Source: Alphaproteobacteria bacterium (lineage in GTDB: Bacteria; Pseudomonadota; Alphaproteobacteria; UBA8366). Taken from it: a stretch of DNA of 64,000 bases. The position numbers and the translations under genes are program-made. A model generated the notes under the pieces. The model was not told the DNA's origin and did no database searches. It saw only the letters and a program-made list of their open reading frames with translations. Positions 32,062-38,813 of the stretch are shown here, in pieces (within the stretch, counting starts at the first letter, position 1; each line of letters begins with the position of its first letter). Location: assembly GCA_009377445.1 (NCBI GenBank), contig WHUA01000006.1:186001-250000 (forward strand). The letters are read 5' to 3'.

Positions 32062-32948
32062 GGCGGGCAGGCCGCGCGCGCCGGCTGCTGGTTTGCGGCT
32101 GTCTGTTCCTTCTGGGCGCTGCTCTCGCGCTGCCGGCGACGGCTGGGCCGCCGCGCAAGCTGTGGGAGCTTTCCGGATTCGATGCGCCGGAATCGGTTCT
32201 CTACGACGCGCGCACGGACAGCTTCTTCGTCGCCAACGTCAACGGCGACCCGTCGGCGCGCGACGGCAACGGCTATATCTCGCAGGTCGGCCCCGACGGC
32301 AGCCTGATCAAGAAGGACTGGTTCACCGGCCTGAACGCGCCGAAGGGCATGGCGGTCTACGGCAAAGACCTCTACGTCGCGGATATCGACCAGCTCGTCG
32401 TGATCCACAAGCTGAAGGCGACGCTGCGCGGCCGGCATCCGGCGCTGCCCAGCAAGTTCCTCAACGACGTGGCGGCGGACAACGTCGGGCGCATCTACGT
32501 CACGGACATGCTGGGCGATGCGATCTACCGCCTGGACGACGGCGTCTTCGGAATGTGGCTGGGAAGCGCGCGGCTCATGGCGCCGGCGGGCATCAAGGTC
32601 GTCAAGGAGGAGCTATGGATCGCGAGCTGGGGGCGCATCGTCCGCGGCTTCGAGACGAACGAGCCGGGCCACGTCCTCGCCGTCGAGCTGGAGACGCAGA
32701 AGATCCGCGACATCGGCAAGGGCTATCCGATCGGCAACCTCGGCGGTCTGGAGCCGATCGGCGACGGCCGCTTCCTGGTGACGGATCGGAAGGCCGGCGG
32801 GCTGATGCTGATCGACGAGTACGGGCGCTCGCAGGTCATCCTAGAGCTGCCGCCCGGCTCCGCCGACATGGGCTTCAACCCGCTGCTGAAGCAGCTCGTC
32901 GTTCCGCTGATGCGCGACGGCAAGATCGTCGCCTATCAGTTCGACTGA
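32058..32948 (+). CDS. Exported SMP-30/NHL-type beta-propeller protein
   Basis: A 296-residue protein starting with GTG that overlaps the dienelactone hydrolase stop. A signal peptide is evident (basic RRAGRARRLLV, hydrophobic CLFLLGAALALPATA, cleavage near ATA-G). The mature part is a repeated beta-propeller with segments such as FLNDVAADNVGRIYVTDMLG and GRFLVTDRKAGGLMLIDEYG, similar to gluconolactonase/SMP-30 and ATP/GTP-binding-like periplasmic propellers. Enzymatic activity (lactonase) or a binding role cannot be separated from sequence. It is coupled to the hydrolase, hinting at sequential lactone or ester handling. Confidence 0.82.
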   Translation: MRRAGRARRLLVCGCLFLLGAALALPATAGPPRKLWELSGFDAPESVLYDARTDSFFVANVNGDPSARDGNGYISQVGPDGSLIKKDWFTGLNAPKGMAVYGKDLYVADIDQLVVIHKLKATLRGRHPALPSKFLNDVAADNVGRIYVTDMLGDAIYRLDDGVFGMWLGSARLMAPAGIKVVKEELWIASWGRIVRGFETNEPGHVLAVELETQKIRDIGKGYPIGNLGGLEPIGDGRFLVTDRKAGGLMLIDEYGRSQVILELPPGSADMGFNPLLKQLVVPLMRDGKIVAYQFD

Positions 32949-32955
32949 GCGGGCC

Positions 32956-32997
32956 TAGAGCAACCTGCGTCCTATCGGACGCAGACAAGTTGCTCTA
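32956..32997. repeat. Palindromic element, family B, copy 1 (supplies a stop codon)
   Basis: A 42-bp hairpin element of the TAGAGCAAC..GTTGCTCTA type. Outer 9-bp arms, inner arms CTGCGTCC/GGACGCAG, and an asymmetric 4-nt bulge. Its reverse complement matches the element at 51231-51272 at 40 of 42 positions. The TAG stop of the leftward dioxygenase (32995-32997) is the end of the element. Lying between convergent genes, it can act as a bidirectional terminator. Confidence 0.85.
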
Positions 32998-33999
32998 TGT
33001 GGGCGAAACGCCGAAGCCGCCGCGGATCGCGCCGGCCTCCACGCTGCCCCACAGCACGCGGTGGCTCTCCGGCAGCGGCCGGCTGTTCGGCATCGACAGC
33101 CAAAGGCGGTAGAGCAGGCGATCCTGGCTGCTGCCCGCGTCGTCGGTAAATGCGGTGCGGCCGTGATAGATCACGTGGTTGTTGAGAAGCTGCAGGTCGC
33201 CCGGCTCCAGCGGCATCTCGAAGCACAGCTCCTCGGCGAGGTCGCCCAGCATGTCGAGCGCTTCCTTCTGCGCGCCGGTGAGGCGCGGCACCTCTGGAAA
33301 GCGCTGCTGCGCCTGCTCGATATAGGTGTTCGAGAAGTGGCTGGTGAAATAGCCGTCGCGCAGCGCGAAGATCGGCAGCGGATAGTAGGGCTGCTCTCCG
33401 CCGACCTCGTCGCCGATGGTGCTGCGGTAGAAGTCGCGGTACATCGCGGCCAGCAGGTCGGGCCGCCGCGCCTGCATCGCGTCGTGGATGGCGACGGCGC
33501 TGACGATGCGGCTGATGCCGCCGGCCTGCGCCTTCCGCACGCAGAGCAGGCCGACCACGTCGGTCCGGTCGTTGTGCCAGCGCAGCGCTTCGCTCGATTC
33601 CACCCGGGTGCCGCCTTTGTCGCAAATGTCGCGCATGAGGCCGCGGCTGCCGTTCTGATGCACCGGCGTGCCGAGGTGGCAGCCGATGCCGAAATAGAGC
33701 GTGCGCAAGTCCTGCTCGCCGTAGCGGCCGACCGGAAAGCCGGTCAGCTTCACGACGCCGCGGCCGCTCTCCAGTTCCTCGGCGATGGCGGCGAGCTGAC
33801 CCGAGAGCGTCGGCAGGGGAAAGTCTTCCTTGGCGAGGTCGCGCCAGTCGATGCCACGCCGCTTCACTTGCGCGAGCGCCGCATCGATCTCGGCTGTGGC
33901 GGCGTCGCCGATCAGCCGTATCCAGTCGCGCTCCGCCAGCAGCGTCTCGCCTTGCCAGGCGGCCGGGCCGCCGATCGGTCGAAGGACGGTATCGGTCAT
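32995..33999 (-). CDS. TauD/TfdA-family dioxygenase, paralogue 3
   Basis: Iron oxygenase relative of 334 residues. The iron triad is H-N-D (LRWHNDRTDVVGL) and a distal His (NNHVIYHGRTAF), with Arg in LLYRLWL. The tail NSRPLPESHRVLWGSV matches the region after the in-frame stop of paralogue 2. It differs from paralogues 1 and 2 in the substrate-side region (CHLGTPVHQNGSRGLMRDIC instead of SQNAKGHVLGH). AGGAGG lies before the ATG at 33997-33999. The stop codon is contributed by the palindromic element at 32956-32997. The substrate is unknown. Confidence 0.88.
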   Translation of the reverse strand: MTDTVLRPIGGPAAWQGETLLAERDWIRLIGDAATAEIDAALAQVKRRGIDWRDLAKEDFPLPTLSGQLAAIAEELESGRGVVKLTGFPVGRYGEQDLRTLYFGIGCHLGTPVHQNGSRGLMRDICDKGGTRVESSEALRWHNDRTDVVGLLCVRKAQAGGISRIVSAVAIHDAMQARRPDLLAAMYRDFYRSTIGDEVGGEQPYYPLPIFALRDGYFTSHFSNTYIEQAQQRFPEVPRLTGAQKEALDMLGDLAEELCFEMPLEPGDLQLLNNHVIYHGRTAFTDDAGSSQDRLLYRLWLSMPNSRPLPESHRVLWGSVEAGAIRGGFGVSPT

Positions 34000-34120
34000 G
34001 ATGGCGCCTCCTTCCTGATGAAGCTGAGCACAGCAGGGCGGTCGTGGGCAAGCCCGGCCAACTTGCCAGCAACAAGCCCTCCGACGTAAACACGAGAGAG
34101 GCAGGAAAAAGGAGAGCACC

Positions 34121-35176
34121 ATGCGTGTCGTGGCGACGCTTCCGCAGGACGATCTCAACAAGGCGGCGAAGGCAGCGGTCAAGTTCGAGGCGGACGGATA
34201 CGATGGGCTCAAAACGTCGGAGCTGAGCCACGATCCGTTCCTGCCGCTCGCCGTGGCCGCGACCTGGACGACGAAGCCCGAGCTCGTGACGGGCATCACC
34301 ATCGCCTTCGCACGCAGCCCGATGATCGTCGCCAACATGTCCTACGATCTCTACACGTCGAGCAAGGGGCGCTTCGCACTCGGCCTCGGCACGCAGGTGA
34401 AGGGCCACAACGAGCGTCGCTTCAGCGTGCCATGGACCGCGCCGGCGCCGCGGCTCAAGGAATACGTCGAGAGCCTGCGCGCGATCTGGCGCGCCTGGGA
34501 GTACGGCGAGAAGCTCAACTACGAGGGAGAGCACTACCGCTTCACCCTGATGACGCCGGTTTTTTCGCCGAAGCCGACCGGGCTGCCGCTCATCCCCATC
34601 ACGATCGCCGCCGTCGGCCCCGGCATGCTCCGCCTCGCGGGACGGCATTGCGACGGCGTGCGGCTCCATTCCTTCTGCACCCGCAAGTACATGGACGAGG
34701 CGATCATGCCTGCCGTGACCGAAGGGCTGGCGGCGAGCGGCCTCAGGCGCGAGAACTTCGAAGTGGTGAGCGGCGGCTACATCCTCACCGCGCCGGACGA
34801 GGACACGGTGCGGAAGGGCTTCGAATGGATCCGCGAGCGCATCGCCTTCTACGGCTCGACCCGCACCTACCTGCCGGTGTGGGAGACGCACGGCATGGTC
34901 GACCTCGGCCTCAAGCTGCACGCAATGTCGCTCAAGGGCCAGTGGAAGGAAATGGCGAAGGAGATATCCGACGACACGGTGCGCCTGTTCGCCGCCATCG
35001 GAACGCACGACATCATCGTCAAGGAGATCGAGAAGCGCTACTGCGGCGTGTCGGACACCGTCTACACCCACCATGTGCCCGCGATCGACCCGCGCATTCC
35101 GCCGGACCTGCTGCAGGATATCAAGCGCCTGCCGTCGGCGTTCAGGGGATTCGATACGAAGCATTGGGCGCGGTAG
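34121..35176 (+). CDS. LLM-class flavin/F420-dependent oxidoreductase
   Basis: A luciferase-like monooxygenase family protein of 351 residues. The barrel motifs FEADGYDGLKTSELSHDPFL, GRFALGLGTQVKGHNERRFS and LIPITIAAVGPGMLRLAGRH are characteristic of the F420-type branch, but FMN use cannot be excluded. It is divergent from dioxygenase paralogue 3 across 121 bp and has its own AGGAGA ribosome site. The reaction (oxidation of a hydroxyl, aldehyde or similar) is not identified. Confidence 0.88.
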   Translation: MRVVATLPQDDLNKAAKAAVKFEADGYDGLKTSELSHDPFLPLAVAATWTTKPELVTGITIAFARSPMIVANMSYDLYTSSKGRFALGLGTQVKGHNERRFSVPWTAPAPRLKEYVESLRAIWRAWEYGEKLNYEGEHYRFTLMTPVFSPKPTGLPLIPITIAAVGPGMLRLAGRHCDGVRLHSFCTRKYMDEAIMPAVTEGLAASGLRRENFEVVSGGYILTAPDEDTVRKGFEWIRERIAFYGSTRTYLPVWETHGMVDLGLKLHAMSLKGQWKEMAKEISDDTVRLFAAIGTHDIIVKEIEKRYCGVSDTVYTHHVPAIDPRIPPDLLQDIKRLPSAFRGFDTKHWAR

Positions 35177-35192
35177 CAAAGCTCATGGAAAC

Positions 35193-35311
35193 TCCCTCTC
35201 CGCCCCAGGGGGCGGAGAGGGCCGGGGTGAGGTGGGGGATCTGATCTCAGCAACCCCACCTCACCCGGCGCACTCCGTGCGCCACCCTCTCCGCCCCGCT
35301 GGCGGAGAGGG
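35193..35311. repeat. Composite palindromic repeat, family C
   Basis: Made of nested hairpins: CCCTCTCCGCCCC..GGCGGAGAGGG at both ends (35193-35221 and 35285-35311), an inverted pair CCGGGGTGAGGTGGGG / CCCCACCTCACCCGG, and a small hairpin GGCGCACTCCGTGCGCC. It fills the gap between two convergent genes (LLM oxidoreductase and thiolase-like), where it can terminate transcription in both directions. This general layout recurs in intergenic repeats of many Alphaproteobacteria. Confidence 0.8.
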
Positions 35312-35319
35312 TTGATCGC

Positions 35320-36471
35320 CTACAGCGTATCCCCGCTGCCGAGGATCACCGTGCACTGGCTCGACAGCACGCCGCCGTTGCCATGCGCGAGCGCGATGTC
35401 GACGTTCTTCTGCTGGCGGTCGCCGCAGACGCCCTGGATCTGGCGCGCCGCTTCGATCAGCAGGAAGAGGCCGTACATGCCGGGATGGCAGTAGGACAGG
35501 CCGCCGCCGTTGGTGTTGACCGGCGTCTTGCCGCCGGGCGAGATGGCGCCGCTCGCGACGAAGGCGCCGCCTTCGCCCTTCTTGACCACGCCGAGGTCTT
35601 CCAGGAACAGCAGCGTATTGATGGTGAAGGCGTCGTACAGCTCGAACACGTCGATGTCCTTCACGCCGATGCCGGCGGCCTTGTAGGCGATCGGCCCGGA
35701 ATGAGCCGCGCCCGAGACCGTCATGTCCGGCATGCAGGTGATCGTGGCGTGCGAGATGTACTCGCCGGTGCCGAGCACGTAGGCCGGCTTCTGCTTGAGG
35801 TCCTTCGCGCGCTCCGGCGTGGTGAGGACGATCGCGCCGCCGCCGTCGGTGACGAGACAGCAGTCGCGCACCGTGAAGGGATAGCTGATCATCGGGGCGT
35901 TCAGCACTTCCTCGATGGTCAGGTCCTCGCGCCGGAAGGCGACCGGATTGAGCTTGGCCCAGTCGCGCGCCGCTACGGCGACGGCGGCGAGCTGCTCGCG
36001 CGTCGTGCCGTACTGGTGCATGTGCCGCGATGCGGCCATGGCGTACGCGCTCGGCGGCATCATCGGGCGATAAGGGTCTTCATGCGGCAGCGGATCGCGT
36101 TGCGACGCCGCGGCGCGGCTCACGGTGCGCTGGGTGCTGCCGTAGGCGACCACGGCGACCTCGCAGACGCCGGCGGCGATCGCCGCCTGGACATGCGCGA
36201 CATGCGCCATGAAGGACGAGCCGCCGATCTGCGTCGAATCGAAATACTTCGGCTGGATGCCGAGGTATTCGCACATCGCCATCGCGGCCATGCGCGACTG
36301 GCTGGTCGCGCAGAAATAGCCGTCGACGTCCGACAGCTCGAGCCCGCAATTGTCGAGCGCGCGCATCGTGCCTTGCGCCATCAGGTCGAACGGGGTCATG
36401 TCCGGGGCGACGAGGCCGAGGTCCGATTCCGCCGTGCCGACGATTGCGGCATTTCCACGTAGCTTTGCCAT
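35320..36471 (-). CDS. Thiolase-like (SCP2-type) protein lacking thiolase cysteines
   Basis: Protein of 383 residues with the thiolase fold (IVGTAESDLG at the N-terminus, NTNGGGLSYCHPGMYG carrying the active-site His). The nucleophile position reads QIGGSSFMAH and the C-terminal motif reads HGNGGVLSS, so neither catalytic Cys is present. Thiolase-like proteins of this kind paired with a DUF35 protein include the steroid side-chain retro-aldolase Ltp2-ChsH2, so C-C cleavage of an acyl-CoA by aldol chemistry is a better guess than thiolysis. The start directly follows the DUF35 gene stop (TAAATG). Confidence 0.88.
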   Translation of the reverse strand: MAKLRGNAAIVGTAESDLGLVAPDMTPFDLMAQGTMRALDNCGLELSDVDGYFCATSQSRMAAMAMCEYLGIQPKYFDSTQIGGSSFMAHVAHVQAAIAAGVCEVAVVAYGSTQRTVSRAAASQRDPLPHEDPYRPMMPPSAYAMAASRHMHQYGTTREQLAAVAVAARDWAKLNPVAFRREDLTIEEVLNAPMISYPFTVRDCCLVTDGGGAIVLTTPERAKDLKQKPAYVLGTGEYISHATITCMPDMTVSGAAHSGPIAYKAAGIGVKDIDVFELYDAFTINTLLFLEDLGVVKKGEGGAFVASGAISPGGKTPVNTNGGGLSYCHPGMYGLFLLIEAARQIQGVCGDRQQKNVDIALAHGNGGVLSSQCTVILGSGDTL

Positions 36472-36852
36472 TTACGCGCCCTCCACCGGATCGAATACGG
36501 GATATACGGGTTCCTTCTCGGTGGCGGGGATCATCCGCACCTTCACGCGCATGCCGATCTTGACCTTCATCGGCTCGATCTTCTCGACCCGGCTCATCAT
36601 GCGAAAGCCTTCGTCGATGTCGATCAGCGATACGTCGTAGGGGTCGCCCTTGCGCGGGTAGACGGTCGTCGTCGCATAGACGGTGCCGAGCCCCTTGCTT
36701 ACTTTCCAATCGAGTTTGCCGCCGGTGACCGGCGCCACGATCCTCGGATAATAGATGGCCTCGCCGTCCTTGGTGACCTGATAGGCGAGCTCGCCTTTCG
36801 CGCAATGCTCCCGAAAGACCGCAAGCGGCGACTTTTCCGCTTTGTCGGACAT
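36472..36852 (-). CDS. DUF35 OB-fold protein (zinc-ribbon cysteines absent)
   Basis: Accessory subunit of thiolase-like enzymes, 126 residues. The C-terminal OB-fold is clear (GLGTVYATTTVYPRKGDPYD, FRMMSRVEKIEPMKVKIGMR). The N-terminal rubredoxin-like part, which normally has two CxxC pairs, instead reads ELAYQVTKDGEAIYYPRIVA and has no such Cys, so it probably does not bind zinc. The ATG at 36850-36852 is preferred (GGGAG upstream) over the one at 36865-36867. It is immediately upstream of its thiolase-like partner. Confidence 0.85.
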   Translation of the reverse strand: MSDKAEKSPLAVFREHCAKGELAYQVTKDGEAIYYPRIVAPVTGGKLDWKVSKGLGTVYATTTVYPRKGDPYDVSLIDIDEGFRMMSRVEKIEPMKVKIGMRVKVRMIPATEKEPVYPVFDPVEGA

Positions 36853-36993
36853 TCTCGATACTCCCAATGCTGTTTCGCGGCCACGACGCCCTTCGGGGCA
36901 GGCCGTCCGTTGACATTGGGATTATGCTTGGTGCCGCCGCGCTTGTCACATCCGGCGGGTTTTGGCGAAGGCGCGCGATTGGAGCGCGGTGCA

Positions 36994-37069
36994 TGGACTC
37001 GCCGGTCAAGCCGGCGAGTGACGGTTCTACTTTAACGTTCGTCACTCGCCGGCTTGACCGGCGAGTCCA
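36994..37069. repeat. Long perfect inverted repeat, family D
   Basis: Two 30-bp perfectly complementary arms (36994-37023 and 37040-37069) with a 16-bp spacer. Each arm is itself a hairpin (ACTCGCCGG TCAAG CCGGCGAGT). Lies in the 245-bp gap between the DUF35 and ATP-grasp genes, both on the minus strand. The structure can fold as one long cruciform or two small hairpins; it may end the ATP-grasp transcript. Confidence 0.85.
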
Positions 37070-37097
37070 CAGGTGCCGACGCTAACCTTGCGGGTAC

Positions 37098-38099
37098 TCA
37101 GTCCGCCGCGGCGAGCTTGTGAAGCTGTTCCAGCTCGCGGCCGAGGAAGGCGGCGAGCGCGCCCATGCCGCTCCGGTCGGTGCCGGTCAGGCCGGCGGCG
37201 GCTTCGGCGTCCGGGTTGTAGTTCGTGTTGGTGTTGATGTCGTAGACCCAGGCCTTGCCCGCCGTGTCGACGATCATCTCGATGCCGGCGACCTCGATCG
37301 AGTTCCGTTCCAGGAAGCGCGTCATGCGGGCGTGCAGCGGATGGGTGAAGCCGGGCAGGATCTCGAATTTGGGCCGGGCCCCGGCGTCGGCTCCTCCGGC
37401 GGCTCCGCCGTCGGCCGGGCAGACCTGGAAGCCTTGCGGGGAGTCGGGGAGGTTGCAGACATCCGCCGGGCAGAGGAGGAAGCCGCCCGACGTGTCGACG
37501 CGGACGGAATAGACATGCTCGCCGCCGACGAACTCGTTGCGGATGATGACCGGCTCGGCCGGCGCGATATAGCGCTGCACCAGCATCGTGCCATCGGGGG
37601 CGTCCTCGAAGACGCCCTTGTCGATCTCCGCCAGGGCCGAGCCCGTGGTCTGGAAGAGCTGTACGCCGAGGCCCTTGCCGCCCCGGTTCGGCTTCAGGAT
37701 GAAGGGCGTCTCGGCCTTGCGCACCGCGTCGCGGAGCGCGTCCGCGCCGACGGCGGCCTGCGTGGGCGGCGTCGGAATGCCGACCGCGTTCAGGGCCAGG
37801 TACTGCTTGACCTTGCTGACCTCGAGCTCGAGCGCGCGGCCGCCGTTGACCACGCGGCGCCCGTGCGCCTGCAGCCAGGCGAGGACGCTGCCGGTGAATT
37901 CCGGCGCGAAGCGGTGCCCGCGCGTGTGGGAGGAGGCGCTCATGCGGTTGTAGAAGACGCCTTCGGGCGGCGCGTCGGAGAGATCGATCGCACCCTCCGC
38001 CAAGTGCCATTCCTCGAAAGCGAGCTTCCGGGTGTCGAGCGCGGCGCGCAGCGGCGCCATCCATTCGGCGTTTTCGTGCAGGACGAAGATCTTCGGCAT
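37098..38099 (-). CDS. ATP-grasp family protein (RimK/glutathione-synthetase-like)
   Basis: ATP-dependent ligase-like protein of 333 residues. The N-terminal part (MPKIFVLHENAEWMAPLRAA) resembles a pre-ATP-grasp domain. The ATP-binding core includes PFILKPNRGGKGLGVQLFQT, the lid, and near the C-terminus IEMIVDTAGKAWVYDINTNT with acidic or Asn metal ligands. A short glycine-alanine-rich insert (GGAAGGADAGARPKF) interrupts the core. No partner gene indicates the substrates; peptide or amino-acid ligation is the generic expectation. A 29-bp palindrome lies just upstream. Confidence 0.85.
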   Translation of the reverse strand: MPKIFVLHENAEWMAPLRAALDTRKLAFEEWHLAEGAIDLSDAPPEGVFYNRMSASSHTRGHRFAPEFTGSVLAWLQAHGRRVVNGGRALELEVSKVKQYLALNAVGIPTPPTQAAVGADALRDAVRKAETPFILKPNRGGKGLGVQLFQTTGSALAEIDKGVFEDAPDGTMLVQRYIAPAEPVIIRNEFVGGEHVYSVRVDTSGGFLLCPADVCNLPDSPQGFQVCPADGGAAGGADAGARPKFEILPGFTHPLHARMTRFLERNSIEVAGIEMIVDTAGKAWVYDINTNTNYNPDAEAAAGLTGTDRSGMGALAAFLGRELEQLHKLAAAD

Positions 38100-38113
38100 G
38101 GCGCAGTCCCCGT

Positions 38114-38142
38114 TTAAATAACACTATTATAATGTTATTTAA
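38114..38142. promoter_or_regulatory. 29-bp palindrome in a divergent promoter region
   Basis: Perfect 10-bp arms TTAAATAACA / TGTTATTTAA separated by 9 bp (CTATTATAA). It lies 15 bp upstream of the ATP-grasp start and faces the GNAT gene on the other side. Very AT-rich against a GC-rich background; overlaps -10-like sequences in both directions. A dimeric repressor site is likely; the protein is not identified. Confidence 0.55.
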
Positions 38143-38237
38143 TTTGTAAGATTAGAATATGGTGTGAATAGCCCTCCGGTCAACGATTGGATTGATCCCG
38201 GTTGCAACGCGCCGCCGCCTGGCGGAAGAATGGCGCC

Positions 38238-38690
38238 ATGTCCACTACCGGGGATTTTCGGGTCCGCCCGGTGACGGCGGCGGATGCCGCCGCGCTCGGG
38301 CCCCTGCTGGCGCAACTCGGCTATGCGCTCGACGAGGGCGAGATCCGGCAACGGATCGGCCGGATCGCGGCCGCCGGCGGGCATTATCTGGTGGCGGCGG
38401 AGGGAACCGACGGCTCGCTCATCGCGCTGCTGCACGTCTACGGCCGGGCCGCGCTGGAGAAGCCGCCGGAGGCGGTGGTCCAGGCCCTCATCGTCCGCGA
38501 CGGGCTTCGGGGCGGGGGCGTCGGCCGCACCATGATGGCCTTGGCCGAGCGATGGGCGCGGGAGGCCGGCTACCGCTACGTCTCGCTCGGCTCGCAGGTT
38601 TCCAGGGATGAGGCGCACGCCTTTTACGAGCGCCTCGGTTATGAGCGCTACGCGACCTCGCACCAGTTCCGGAAACCCTTGGCCGAATAG
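38238..38690 (+). CDS. GNAT family N-acetyltransferase
   Basis: Acetyl-CoA-dependent acyltransferase of 150 residues. The N-terminal FRVRPVTAADAAALGPLLAQ and the acetyl-CoA loop VRDGLRGGGVGRTMMALAER (Q/RxxGxG/A-type, here RGGGVG) are clear, followed by SRDEAHAFYERLGYE. The start at 38238 is chosen for domain fit; the frame is open from 38202. Divergent from the ATP-grasp gene across a palindromic site, so both may answer to the same regulator. The substrate is unknown. Confidence 0.88.
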   Translation: MSTTGDFRVRPVTAADAAALGPLLAQLGYALDEGEIRQRIGRIAAAGGHYLVAAEGTDGSLIALLHVYGRAALEKPPEAVVQALIVRDGLRGGGVGRTMMALAERWAREAGYRYVSLGSQVSRDEAHAFYERLGYERYATSHQFRKPLAE

Positions 38691-38813
38691 CGCGCTGCGG
38701 GAATTTGCCGCGCCGCAAAAAACGCGACGTTTGCTCGAAACGCCCGAGGATGTACGCTAAATCAATGACGATCGCCCGGCGCCTCTGCCGTGGCGCGTCC
38801 GAGGAGTGACCCA

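Noticed and set aside
32972..35179. Long minus-strand frame spanning the LLM gene and dioxygenase 3
   Set aside because: It is antisense to one real gene and out of frame with the other; composition is that of a shadow frame.
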